Assembly: GCA_002069885.1 (NCBI GenBank)
Contig: MWCD01000008.1
Coordinates: 1-64,000, forward strand
DNA length: 64,000 nucleotides
From: a bacterium ADurb.Bin236
Lineage (GTDB): Bacteria; UBP15; UBA6099
Direction of reading: 5' to 3'
The notes under the pieces: generated by a model
The model's database searches: none
The model's input: the letters and a program-made list of their open reading frames with translations, nothing else
What the model was told of the DNA's origin: nothing
Shown: one piece after another, positions 42,544 to 51,715 of the stretch
Position numbering within the stretch: position 1 is the first letter of the stretch
Layout of the letters: every line of letters begins with the position of its first letter
Translations under genes and position numbers: made by a program

Positions 42544-44154
42544 TCATCCTCCCAGTCCGGCGAGAGTTTTCAGGCCGGCAGACCGCCCGGATATCAGCGA
42601 GCTGCTGAACCCGTGCCCCATTGTCGCGAATCCTCCCGCGACCTCCAGCCCCTTGATGTATGATTCGTCCTTTTCGGACAGTATGCGCGGGATTATCGAG
42701 TCCCACGGGTCAAGCTCGTACCCGTAAATCCCGCCGTTGAAGGAGCGGGCGTACCGCGCGAATGTCGCCGGAGTAGCCACCTCTATCTCCTCCACCCGCG
42801 AGCGGATGTCCGTTCCGAGCGCGTCGTCGAACTGCGATATCATCGCGTCCGCCAACCGGTTCTTAAGCGCGGCGTATTCCTTGGGCTTGACCGCGTCCCA
42901 CACACCCGGCTTGTAGAGCGTGGTCATCGAGATTATCGTCGTGCCTGGAGGCGAGCAGTCGGGGATGGCGTTGTTCAGGCAGATGGTGGCCTGCATGTCC
43001 ACAAGGTCGAGCTTTTCCATGGACCCGTACACTGCGTCCGTGTTCATCGTCTTGGAAATGAAATAGCCGTAGTCGTTCACGCCCAACTCAACCGGTGAAG
43101 CGTCTAGGCCGAGGTAGACGACGAACCCGGCCCCGCCCAGCTTGCGGGAGTTGACGTTACGCAACGCGGCTGCGGGAGCCTCGGAGGCCGGGCTGACCAG
43201 CGAGCCGTAAAGCTGCGTCGGAGACGTGTTGGCTATTACCGCCGACGTTTTGATGGTCTCGCCGGATGCCGTGACAACGCCCTTCACCCTGCCCCGCTCC
43301 ACCAGAACGCGATCCACGCGAGTATTGTACTCCACCCTGCCGCCAAGCTCCCTGACACGCGCCTCTATCGCGTAAGACATTTCCTGAGAGCGCAGCCTCG
43401 GTATCCATGCGCCGTAGTCGATATAGTCGATCAGCATCGCCGCCCAGATGGTGAAGTTCATCCTGCTCATCGGGATGCCCAAGTAGCACCAGTACGGATA
43501 CAGCAAATCGACGGCCTTGGGTGGTATTCCCATTTTGAGGGTCACTTCGTCGACGGTCTTAGGCAGAGTGCGGAGGAACGTCACGACGTTGGACGCGTTG
43601 CGGCGCGCGTCATCGAAAGGATCGGCGGACTCGGCGACGAATTTTTTAAGGTCTTTCATTATGCGTTTCGGGCTGGGGTTGGACGCGGTTTTGGCTAGCA
43701 GGCCGAGCGCGCCGCTCACCTCGCGGCACAGCGCGAAATAGCGCGTCAACGGCTCCCTGCTGCCGGGGACTTTCTCTTCTATCGCGTCGATAAAAGGAGC
43801 CTCGCCGAACGGAAGCCGCGCGTCCATCCCGCTGTCCGTCAGGATAACCCTGTACGCCTCCGGGATGGGAACCCAGTCGATGTCGACTCCGCCCTCGTCT
43901 TCGAGGAATCGCCGCACGCCGCCCTTGTTGTTCTCCGGGCCGATGCTGGACAACTCGTGAAGGGCCGCCTCGAACTCGAACCTGCCCCTAACAAAACTGG
44001 TGGCGAACCCGCCGGGAGCGTTGTGCTGTTCGAGCACGAGGGGTTTCGCCCCTCTCACCGCCAGCGCGAGCGCCGCCGCCAGCCCGCCGTTTCCGGCCCC
44101 GATTATCACAGCGTCGCACGCGCCGCCCAATTTGGCTTTCTTTCCTTCCGCCAT
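42544..44154 (-). CDS. CrtI/retinol-saturase-like FAD oxidoreductase
   Basis: A 536-residue protein with an N-terminal dinucleotide fold (IIGAGNGGLAAALALAVRG, GGFATSF) and a C-terminal FAD contact (GFATMGHGFSSSLISGRSAG). It belongs to the phytoene desaturase/carotenoid isomerase/retinol saturase group. Members add or remove hydrogens on polyene or isoprenoid chains. Paired with a dedicated NAD(P)H reductase four bases downstream, saturation rather than desaturation seems likely (inference). ATG at 44154 has GGAGGTGA upstream and a promoter at 44192-44221. Confidence 0.85.
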   Translation of the reverse strand: MAEGKKAKLGGACDAVIIGAGNGGLAAALALAVRGAKPLVLEQHNAPGGFATSFVRGRFEFEAALHELSSIGPENNKGGVRRFLEDEGGVDIDWVPIPEAYRVILTDSGMDARLPFGEAPFIDAIEEKVPGSREPLTRYFALCREVSGALGLLAKTASNPSPKRIMKDLKKFVAESADPFDDARRNASNVVTFLRTLPKTVDEVTLKMGIPPKAVDLLYPYWCYLGIPMSRMNFTIWAAMLIDYIDYGAWIPRLRSQEMSYAIEARVRELGGRVEYNTRVDRVLVERGRVKGVVTASGETIKTSAVIANTSPTQLYGSLVSPASEAPAAALRNVNSRKLGGAGFVVYLGLDASPVELGVNDYGYFISKTMNTDAVYGSMEKLDLVDMQATICLNNAIPDCSPPGTTIISMTTLYKPGVWDAVKPKEYAALKNRLADAMISQFDDALGTDIRSRVEEIEVATPATFARYARSFNGGIYGYELDPWDSIIPRILSEKDESYIKGLEVAGGFATMGHGFSSSLISGRSAGLKTLAGLGG

Positions 44155-44191
44155 GTCGCCGTCACCTCCGGATTTCTCTTTTCACATCGCT

Positions 44192-44221
44192 ATGATATCC
44201 GCGCCCGCTCCAAAAAGTCAA
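44192..44221 (-). promoter_or_regulatory. Sigma-70 promoter for the CrtI-like/reductase pair
   Basis: On the minus strand TTGACT (44216-44221) is followed after 18 bases by TATCAT (44192-44197). Start of transcription near 44185, about 30 bases before the ATG. Confidence 0.55.
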
Positions 44222-44232
44222 AGCCGACGCGC

Positions 44233-45930
44233 CTATTCGACTCCGTTGCGCGCCAATATCTCTTTCAAATCCGCCGCATAAACGCCTGTGGTTGTGCCCA
44301 CATACAATATCTTTCCGGCTTCGTCGTACGAAACCGCCCTCGCCCCAGCCCCAACTTTCAGTTTCGCCAATTCCTTCTTCGCATCCACATCATAAACCGA
44401 CAAGTCGCCCTGATAGTGCGCGAGCGTGAACAGAAGGCCCGATTTCCGGTCGCACTCTATCTCCCGCACGCCGAACCCGGTCGGAATCCACCCCTTCCTT
44501 TCGAGAGTGAGCGCGTCCAGCGCGTCCACCCTCCTGTGAAGCGGCCTCGCCACAAGCAGCAACCCCCTGTCGGGCATCGCGCAAATGCCCACGTTCATGA
44601 ACCCGTTGAACGCCGTCTTTATGTCGCCGTAGTTTTTTCCTTCCACGCGGTGAACAAACGGCGAAAAAAACCAGTTGCTCGCATAGAACGCCCCCGGCCT
44701 CTCGCTTCTCTCTATCGCATATATCCAGCCCGTGCCGTTTGGAAGCGTCACATGTCTTCGTTTGCCGCTCTTCAGGTCGTACACGATAATGTTGTTGATG
44801 ATTTCCTGCGCTATCGCCGCCGTGTCCGAGCCTGTCTTCTCGACATCGACCGTGTGAGACTCGAATATCTTTTCGTCGAACATGCCGGCGAGGTCGAGAG
44901 AGAGGGATTTAAGGCCGTACACGCTCCCGATGAGGACCCTGTCGTGTTCGGGGAAAACCGCTATTCTTCGCGGCTCGGGAATGTCGTGCGGCGAAACTAT
45001 TTCCGCGCCTGTGGCGGCGTTGATGTAGCGTGCGTTCGGTTTGTCCCTCGACGTCACATAAAGGCGGGACAGCTCGCTGTCATATTTCACGTCGTACACC
45101 CTGCCCGCATCGCTTATCTTGCGAAGCCCGCCGCCCGCCGCGTCTCCTGCGTTGACGATCTCAAGCGCGAACGCAGCGCATATCAGAGCGCAGACTGGGA
45201 ACGAGCATGCCGCCAGAGTTTTGAAAATGGAAGTAGCGCCGATTTTTCGCGAATCGCGCCGCCGCGCCGCGCGCCATGCGATGAATCCCGCGCACCCTGC
45301 GAAAAGCGCGCCGGACGATAACACAGCGTCAAACCGCGACAGCGCCGCATATAACCCCGCGCCAACGGCAACCGTCCCGGCTGCTTTTAAAATTTGCGCG
45401 CGCCTCGACACGCCGCCTACGGCTGCCGCAAACGCTCCGACCGCAAGATGCGCCGCGAGGAAACTCAAAGCGCCGAGCCGCGTCTTCTCGGATTCAATGA
45501 GAAATCCTGTGAAAACCGCTCCTAGAATAAGAAGCCATGCGTAGAATCGCGCAATCGCAACTGCGGCGCGGCCGACCGCCGACAGCGGGACTCCCGGTTT
45601 TCTCTTCAGTATTTTTCCTGCCAAACCGGACACAGCCGCGATTATCGCCGTCACTGCCGCCGCCGGAATCCCCGCCCACAACAACGCCAGAAGCGACAAC
45701 GCCGAAAGCGTGTATATCAATATAAACAGCGCCGGAGCCGCGTGCTCTTCCCCGAAATTAAACACTCCGGGCGCGAGCTGCGCCACTATCGCCGCAGCGA
45801 TTATCAGCTTCGACGCGACCGAGATGTTTCTTGCGGAAAAAACAGTTCTGACGAGGTTCCACAACAACCCGCCCGCGCCGCGCGCAAAAGCCGCTACCGC
45901 TCCAACAGCGCGTTTCACAAGTTCCCTCAT
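44233..45930 (-). CDS. Membrane protein with C-terminal beta-propeller (paralogue 2)
   Basis: A 565-residue protein. About the first 290 residues carry eight or so hydrophobic helices; the rest is an extracytoplasmic YVTN/WD-type beta-propeller with repeats such as SRLYVTSRDKPNARYINAAT, YGLKSLSLDLAGMF and AGKILYVGTTTGVYA. The adjacent gene has the same layout. ATG at 45930 overlaps the stop of that gene (ATGA) and lies just after GGGAGG; the longer ORF to 46089 runs into it. Such propellers usually bind proteins or ligands. No enzyme motif is seen. Confidence 0.7.
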   Translation of the reverse strand: MRELVKRAVGAVAAFARGAGGLLWNLVRTVFSARNISVASKLIIAAAIVAQLAPGVFNFGEEHAAPALFILIYTLSALSLLALLWAGIPAAAVTAIIAAVSGLAGKILKRKPGVPLSAVGRAAVAIARFYAWLLILGAVFTGFLIESEKTRLGALSFLAAHLAVGAFAAAVGGVSRRAQILKAAGTVAVGAGLYAALSRFDAVLSSGALFAGCAGFIAWRAARRRDSRKIGATSIFKTLAACSFPVCALICAAFALEIVNAGDAAGGGLRKISDAGRVYDVKYDSELSRLYVTSRDKPNARYINAATGAEIVSPHDIPEPRRIAVFPEHDRVLIGSVYGLKSLSLDLAGMFDEKIFESHTVDVEKTGSDTAAIAQEIINNIIVYDLKSGKRRHVTLPNGTGWIYAIERSERPGAFYASNWFFSPFVHRVEGKNYGDIKTAFNGFMNVGICAMPDRGLLLVARPLHRRVDALDALTLERKGWIPTGFGVREIECDRKSGLLFTLAHYQGDLSVYDVDAKKELAKLKVGAGARAVSYDEAGKILYVGTTTGVYAADLKEILARNGVE

Positions 45931-47633
45931 CTCCTCCCGTCCCCGCCCGCGCTTTGCCACTTCGCAATATCGACGCGCGCGTATCCCCTCTCGGACGCGA
46001 AAGTCAAAAAGTTCCTCTCCCTGTCGTATTCCATCCTTTTTATTTTCCGTCCGACGTTCACTGTGCCGGCAATCCTCCGTTTCGCCCAATCGATTCTGTA
46101 AATATCCCCCGTCAGATAGTTCGAGACATAAAGGAATCCGTCTGAACCTGCCGCTATGTCTCTGACCCCGACAGGCGTCTTCATCCGCGCCCGGTCTTCG
46201 AGCGTCGCCGGGTCCAGCTCGACAATTTCCCCGCCGTTCAGGCTCGTATACGGCGCGGTTATGAAAACAGTTTTTCCTTCAGGGCCGATACAAATCCCCA
46301 ACGGATAGACCGACATATCGCGCATCCGCAACAGCCTTTCGCTCTGGATGTCATAAGCTCCGATATAAATGCCGTTGAACATGTAAATGAAATACACTAT
46401 GCCATCCGGGGACATCGTAGTCTCCACTATCGAGCCGCCGTATCCCTCGCGCATAGGCTCCAGCTTCTTCGCCTCCAACCCGTCGAGCGAATACACTATC
46501 GCCCTGCTGTGTGTGGTCTCGCCGAAACCGGCGAACAGCGAGCGCGACTCCTCGTCGGCTTCGAGCCAGTACGGGCCTCCGAACCGTCCGTAGCGATACT
46601 CCTTTTTCTGCGTCATTGACTCCTCGTCGAAAACCAGCATCGCTCTGTCCTGCGGGCACGCGAAAAAAAGTCGGCCCGTCGCCGCGTCTTTGTGAAGCGA
46701 GAAAAAACCGCAACCAATAGTGACTATCTCTCCTGAATCGAAGTCGTAAGAAAACGAAATCTCGTTGCTCGCGCCGATGTAAACCCTGCCGCCGGACTCT
46801 GCCGCCGCGCGGTATCTCTCGCGAATCTGCCAGACGCGTTTGCCGCCCAGCGTTTCCCTTATCTTCTTCGCGGGTATGAGTTGCGCGCTTTCGTCGCAGA
46901 AGTTGACGTAGTATTGAACAAAAGAAGGTTCCGGGCCGGCGGCGCACTTGTCCGCCATCGAGAATATCGACGCCGCCACAGCGAACGCCGCACACGACGG
47001 AACCACCGCCGCCTGCGCCGCGACGCTAAATACCGGCCTCCCGGTCTTCGCCGCCCAGAATACCGCCGCCGCAACCGCAACCGCGAGCGCTGGAAAAAAC
47101 CACTTGAACATCATCCACGCCACATAAAACATCGGCTGCCACAACGCCAACGTGTGCGCGCATATTACGTAGAAAATCGCGAATAGGACAACCGCTCCCG
47201 CTCCTTTGCGGCTGGAAAAAGCGTCCACAATCGAACAGATTAGAAATACGGCGATGTAGAAAACCCCTATGAATATCGCCAACGGCTTGGAAAGGGCCGA
47301 CAGGCCGGGCAGGGGCGAAGGAAAATGCGAATAAAGCACGACGGGAGCGAGCAGAACACCCCTCCCCGCCGTCAGAACGATGAACCGCCCTGTCTTGAAA
47401 AACACACTGTTCTTTTCAGATTGCGAGGCGCTTTTCACATCTGCGGACTTGAAGACGAACACCGCGAACCTGACCGCGAGCAAGGAGACCTTTCGAAGCG
47501 AGGCGGAGAGTCTCAGGATGCGGCCCCGCGCCGCCCCGGCTCTCCCGGCAAGCGCCCCTAGCGCGCCCGCCGCAAAATACAGCGCCGCCGCCAGCGCCGC
47601 TAGGTATATTATCCCCACAATTATCTTTGTCAT
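45927..47633 (-). CDS. Membrane protein with C-terminal beta-propeller (paralogue 1)
   Basis: A 568-residue protein built like its neighbour: about 260 residues with several membrane helices, then a beta-propeller (GGRVYIGASNEISFSYDFDS, ATGRLFFACPQDRAML, VRDIAAGSDGFLYVSNYLTG). A segment with Cys (MADKCAAGPEP, VNFCDESAQ) joins the two parts. CAGGAAG precedes the ATG, and a promoter lies at 47660-47688. The two genes overlap by four bases and very likely act as a pair. No known family function is recognised. Confidence 0.7.
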   Translation of the reverse strand: MTKIIVGIIYLAALAAALYFAAGALGALAGRAGAARGRILRLSASLRKVSLLAVRFAVFVFKSADVKSASQSEKNSVFFKTGRFIVLTAGRGVLLAPVVLYSHFPSPLPGLSALSKPLAIFIGVFYIAVFLICSIVDAFSSRKGAGAVVLFAIFYVICAHTLALWQPMFYVAWMMFKWFFPALAVAVAAAVFWAAKTGRPVFSVAAQAAVVPSCAAFAVAASIFSMADKCAAGPEPSFVQYYVNFCDESAQLIPAKKIRETLGGKRVWQIRERYRAAAESGGRVYIGASNEISFSYDFDSGEIVTIGCGFFSLHKDAATGRLFFACPQDRAMLVFDEESMTQKKEYRYGRFGGPYWLEADEESRSLFAGFGETTHSRAIVYSLDGLEAKKLEPMREGYGGSIVETTMSPDGIVYFIYMFNGIYIGAYDIQSERLLRMRDMSVYPLGICIGPEGKTVFITAPYTSLNGGEIVELDPATLEDRARMKTPVGVRDIAAGSDGFLYVSNYLTGDIYRIDWAKRRIAGTVNVGRKIKRMEYDRERNFLTFASERGYARVDIAKWQSAGGDGRR

Positions 47634-47659
47634 CAGACGGCTTCCTGTCGCTGACTGAA

Positions 47660-47688
47660 ATGATACCGCCGCCCAAATCTTTTTTCAA
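47660..47688 (-). promoter_or_regulatory. Sigma-70 promoter of the membrane-propeller genes
   Basis: On the minus strand TTGAAA (47683-47688) is followed after 17 bases by TATCAT (47660-47665). Start near 47653, 20 bases before the ATG. Confidence 0.55.
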
Positions 47689-47751
47689 TCACGACGACTG
47701 CTTGCGGCATCCGAGGCCGCGTTTGCGGAATAACGCGCGCCCGCCTCCATG

Positions 47752-47779
47752 TTGACCCCGGCGCTTCCCCTGATATAAT
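47752..47779 (+). promoter_or_regulatory. Sigma-70 promoter of the GT39-like gene
   Basis: TTGACC (47752-47757) and TATAAT (47774-47779), 16-base spacer. Divergent from the propeller promoter; the leader is only about 17 bases. Confidence 0.7.
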
Positions 47780-47802
47780 GATTTTTATGGAGCTTCGCTG
47801 AA

Positions 47803-50037
47803 ATGGGAACCAAACACGCCGTCTCCGCTTCACGGTGGAAAGTCTTGTTCGTCCTCTCGGCGCTATTCGTCTGTTTCAACATTCTTCTACATTCCATAGA
47901 GCCGATTTCAGACGGCGACTCCTTCGAGTACGCGGGCGTCGCGCGCAATATCCTTCGCGGCGAAGGCCTTCGAGAAGACTTGCTGCGCTCTTACGCCATC
48001 CCCGACCAGCCTCTTCCCCACCCGGCCTCGCAAAGGGCCAACCTCTATGTGTTCTTCGTCGCGCCCTTCCAAGCCGTCTTCGGGGATTCCCACTGGGCTT
48101 TCCTCGCCCCGTCGCTGATCGGCCTCTTTATCTTTCCTCTGGCCGTCTATTGGGCGGGCAGGCGGCTCTTCGGCGAAGACCCGGCTTGGCATTCCGCCCT
48201 TCTCTCCCTCTTCCTGCCTTCCTTCCTCCGCCTCTACTACCTCGCCGACCCCGGCCTGCCGGAAGTCTGGCAGATGATATTCTATCTGCTGTTCGCCGTC
48301 TTCCTTTATGAAGAAAGATACGCCGCCGCCGGGTTGTTCATGGGCCTCGCATACCAGTTCCGCCCGAACAGCGTCGCGCTCATACCCGCCGCGCTGATAT
48401 GGATGGCCATCCGCAGGAGAGACCGCCTGTTTTCGACCGCCTCGCTCAAGATGTTCGCCCTCGCCTTCCTGATCGTCCTTCCCTTTCTTGTCCGAAACTG
48501 GATGGTGTTCGGCTCTCCAACATACAACGAACAGATAGTCGGCGCGGCCAAAGTTTACGACGGGACGCTGCGCGAGCATTTCGAAGACGCGCGCATGTTC
48601 GCTGTGGTGTTCAACTACGAAGCGTATCGCGGAGGATGGCAGGACCCGTCCGGCTCCTTCGCCTCAAACTTCGCCGCCGTACTGCTCGCCAACGCCAAAA
48701 TGGCTCTCTTCGGCAAACAGTCCGACATTCTTTACATCCCCGGCATTTTTCAGACCTTAGGACTTCTGACACTCCCCTTTATCTTTCTCGGCGTCCGAGC
48801 TTCCAGAGGGTCGCCCGCGACTTCTCTGGCCCTCGCCGTCATCCTGTTTCAGACAGCCATGCACGTCGTCATGATTACTTATTCGGATAGGTACTTCATG
48901 TGCGTCGCGCCTTTCGCTTTCATGCTCTGCGGAGCCGGATTCGCCGAGTTCAGGCGCATGTTCGCCTCCCGCCCATTGCTTTCTTCGCCTAAACTCCCCG
49001 CCGCGATAATCGCCTTCCTCATACTCTCGGAATCGGCGGGACTGCTGGTTTTCGGAGTCGCTCGCATGGCGGGCGACTCCCGCAAAAACATATACGCCGA
49101 ACTCAACTCAGCCTGCGAACACATCCGCAATACTACAGCCCCCGGCGACGCCGTGATGACATACCCCTTTTTCTCGACCCACTACCTCTGCGACCGCCCA
49201 ACCGTCCCTTTGCCGTACGGCAATATTAAGTCCGTCGCCGAAGTCGCCGCAAAATACAATGTCAAGAACATAGTCTTCGCCTCGGCGTGGCGCGTTGACC
49301 GCTTCCCGGAGTTGCCGTTCACGAACACGGTCGCCTCCGGAATGCGGCTGACCCTTTATTCCGTCGATAGAGACAAGCTCGGCGAATATATTAATGACCC
49401 CGACGCGAATTACATCGAGAGCCTAAACCCTGTGGCCGGTTTCCTTTCAGGGCGTTTCAATTTTGAGTTCGCGCCCCCGCTTTATAAAGTCCTGCCCGCC
49501 CTTGCGCGCGGCGTCGTTCCGGGTCTAGCGGCGTATCTCGCCGTTTTCCTTCTCTTCGCGCTTGCCTTCCTGTCTCCGAAAAGCTTCGCGCGCTCCGCGT
49601 CCCTTTTCGTTCTATCCGCCGCCATCATCGCGGCGCAGGTCTTCCGAATGAGCGCGATATTCGCCCCGATACTCGCCCCGGCCCCCCCGTTGAGCATGGT
49701 CCAAGCCGCTCTCGCCGCCGAGACCGCGCCTCCGCAAAAACAAACCCTAATCGTCATCTCGGAAAACCCGATAGCCGCAGCCGCAGCGCAATCCGCGTTG
49801 TCAAAAAGATTCCCCGTTTCAAGCGTCGCATCCGCCCCGCCGGATTCGCTCCCGGAAAACTCCGCCCTATTCATCGCAGTCCAGCCCGCCGCCTCTTGGC
49901 TGTCCGATAAATCTTCTTTCAAAATAAACATGCAAACTCAGCGTCAGGCCAATGACATACGCGACAAAGCGACCGCAGCCCGCCGCGCCCTCGGCGAAAC
50001 CGCCATCCCCATCGCCGGCGGCGTCATCTCATTCTGA
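47803..50037 (+). CDS. GT39-like (ArnT/PMT-type) membrane glycosyltransferase
   Basis: A 744-residue polytopic protein. The first extracytoplasmic loop has ISDGDSFEYAGVARNIL, with the acidic residues expected of GT-C transferases that use polyprenyl-phosphate sugars. About ten helices follow, then a soluble extracytoplasmic region (DSRKNIYAELNSACEHIRNT onward) and another helix near residue 570, with a C-terminal domain lacking known motifs. It would transfer a sugar to a lipid or protein on the outer face of the inner membrane. Confidence 0.8.
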   Translation: MGTKHAVSASRWKVLFVLSALFVCFNILLHSIEPISDGDSFEYAGVARNILRGEGLREDLLRSYAIPDQPLPHPASQRANLYVFFVAPFQAVFGDSHWAFLAPSLIGLFIFPLAVYWAGRRLFGEDPAWHSALLSLFLPSFLRLYYLADPGLPEVWQMIFYLLFAVFLYEERYAAAGLFMGLAYQFRPNSVALIPAALIWMAIRRRDRLFSTASLKMFALAFLIVLPFLVRNWMVFGSPTYNEQIVGAAKVYDGTLREHFEDARMFAVVFNYEAYRGGWQDPSGSFASNFAAVLLANAKMALFGKQSDILYIPGIFQTLGLLTLPFIFLGVRASRGSPATSLALAVILFQTAMHVVMITYSDRYFMCVAPFAFMLCGAGFAEFRRMFASRPLLSSPKLPAAIIAFLILSESAGLLVFGVARMAGDSRKNIYAELNSACEHIRNTTAPGDAVMTYPFFSTHYLCDRPTVPLPYGNIKSVAEVAAKYNVKNIVFASAWRVDRFPELPFTNTVASGMRLTLYSVDRDKLGEYINDPDANYIESLNPVAGFLSGRFNFEFAPPLYKVLPALARGVVPGLAAYLAVFLLFALAFLSPKSFARSASLFVLSAAIIAAQVFRMSAIFAPILAPAPPLSMVQAALAAETAPPQKQTLIVISENPIAAAAAQSALSKRFPVSSVASAPPDSLPENSALFIAVQPAASWLSDKSSFKINMQTQRQANDIRDKATAARRALGETAIPIAGGVISF

Positions 50038-50063
50038 CCGTAGGCATTCGCGGCTTCAGTTTT

Positions 50064-51500
50064 TTACGGCAGATAGTTGTTAAAGTTTTTCGTCCGGTAC
50101 TGCGGCGCGGTGGTGTTTAGAAAAAATATTATCCCGGATATCAGGCTTATCTTGAAGAATTTCTTTTCGCGCAGCATCCTCGGGATGAGAAGGAAGAAAA
50201 GAACGACCGGGGGGATTTTCACTCGCAGCAGCTTCCTGACCAGCTTTTCCAGCGCCGGAGACGCCGCCGCAATGTCAAACAGCGCGTACAACGTCTCAAA
50301 CTCCCTGTCCTTCTTCGTGTGTATCTCCGGCGTCATAATCCGCATGCCCGTCTCTTCGTAATTGACATCCAGCAAGCCATCTTTCACCGCGTCCTCCACC
50401 ATCCTCGTGCGCGGGATCGGCGACAGGAACGTCACCCTTATGTTGTCCGCCTTGATAAACCGGTTCAACCTAACGGTCTCGAACGCGTTTTCAATCGTCT
50501 CATACGGCAGGGCTATCATATTGAACGCGGTCAGAATCAGCCCGTGTTTTTTGACGAGCTCCGCAGCCGCGATTATCTGGCTGTCCAGATAATGCTTGTT
50601 GAGCTTGTCGATGCGCAGTCGCTCGTTTCCCGTCTCCACCCCGATGGCGATCCCCGCGCAGTTCGCCCTCTTCATCTCCGCCACCATCTCGTCGTCGATG
50701 TCGTGCACCGTCGTGTTGCAGGTGAACGGGATGTCGCCGAATCTCTTTCCGTATTCCCGGCTGAACTCCATCACCCACGGCTTGTCGTGAGTAAAAATAT
50801 CGTCTGAGAAGTGAATGCTGCGCACGGGAGCCAGCCGCTTCATGTCCGCTATCTCATCGATTATCCGCGACACCGGTTTTCTGCGCAGATAGCGCCCCTT
50901 GCCCGTGAAAAACCCCCTGAACGTGGCGTTGTAACAGAAACTGCACGCGTTCGGGCACCCCCGCCCGCTCGTGAACCTCTTGACGCTGATTATCTTCATG
51001 AACCGATACTTGAAGTACAGCCCCCTGTCGGGCAGAGGAAGCTCTTCTAAATCCTGAATGAGCGGCCTCATCTCATTGATCACAACCTCGCCGTCCTTCT
51101 TCACCGTCAGGTTCGGCGTGTCATAATAGTCCTCTCCCCGCTCCAGCTTGTCGGCGAGATCAAGTATGGCATGCTCCGATTCGCCCCTCGACACGATATC
51201 CACCTGAGGATCATTTATCACCTCTGGAAACAGCATCGGATACGTGCCGCAAAACACGATGGGAGCCTTTGAGACCTCCTTCGCCTCGGCGGCCATCGAC
51301 AGCGCAACCCGTTCCCCCCAGATGTCCATCGGAACCACTATCAGCCCCGCCCCGCTCTCGGCCACCTTGTCCGCGAATCGCTTCTCGTTCTTCTTGAAGA
51401 ACAAATCCGTCTCATGCCCCCGGCTCTTCAGCAACCCCGATATATCCGTCACCGCCAGAGACTCGTTGATCCCGTTGTCCTGCAGGAAAATAACTTTCAT
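50064..51500 (-). CDS. B12-binding-domain radical SAM protein
   Basis: A 478-residue protein. An N-terminal cobalamin-binding-like domain (ESGAGLIVVPMDIWGERVAL) is followed by a radical SAM core with the cluster motif CPNACSFC (Cx3Cx2C), FSDDIF, and GIAIGVETGNE. The B12 His-ligand motif (DxHxxG) is not seen. The C-terminus has two hydrophobic stretches (PPVVLFFLLIPR, ISLISGIIFFLN), suggesting a membrane tether. Relatives act on lipids, hopanoids or natural products. ATG at 51500 has GGGGAG upstream. The substrate cannot be told from context. Confidence 0.85.
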   Translation of the reverse strand: MKVIFLQDNGINESLAVTDISGLLKSRGHETDLFFKKNEKRFADKVAESGAGLIVVPMDIWGERVALSMAAEAKEVSKAPIVFCGTYPMLFPEVINDPQVDIVSRGESEHAILDLADKLERGEDYYDTPNLTVKKDGEVVINEMRPLIQDLEELPLPDRGLYFKYRFMKIISVKRFTSGRGCPNACSFCYNATFRGFFTGKGRYLRRKPVSRIIDEIADMKRLAPVRSIHFSDDIFTHDKPWVMEFSREYGKRFGDIPFTCNTTVHDIDDEMVAEMKRANCAGIAIGVETGNERLRIDKLNKHYLDSQIIAAAELVKKHGLILTAFNMIALPYETIENAFETVRLNRFIKADNIRVTFLSPIPRTRMVEDAVKDGLLDVNYEETGMRIMTPEIHTKKDREFETLYALFDIAAASPALEKLVRKLLRVKIPPVVLFFLLIPRMLREKKFFKISLISGIIFFLNTTAPQYRTKNFNNYLP

Positions 51501-51607
51501 CGGACTCCCCAATTAAAGATCGCCGCAAACGCAATCTCTTGAAAACTGCCACAATTCTAACTCCAACTCCGTCCCCTCCGCAAATCCCGCCGCCGCCATC
51601 CCCGGAT

Positions 51608-51635
51608 TTGCCTTCGCTGGTTTTATTTGTAGAAT
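51608..51635 (+). promoter_or_regulatory. Sigma-70 promoter of the methyltransferase gene at 51716
   Basis: TTGCCT (51608-51613) and TAGAAT (51630-51635), 16-base spacer. Start near 51642 supports the ATG at 51716 over any start further upstream. Confidence 0.5.
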
Positions 51636-51715
51636 ATGACATTGAATCAGACTTTTGCGGATTCTACGCGCGCGGAGCGTTTTCGCCGCAATACCGCGTC
51701 CGGGACAGATTCTTA

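Noticed and set aside
43957-45321. 454-codon plus-strand ORF opposite the CrtI-like and propeller genes
   Set aside because: Composition is dominated by Arg, Pro and His and it crosses two genes with clear domain content on the other strand.
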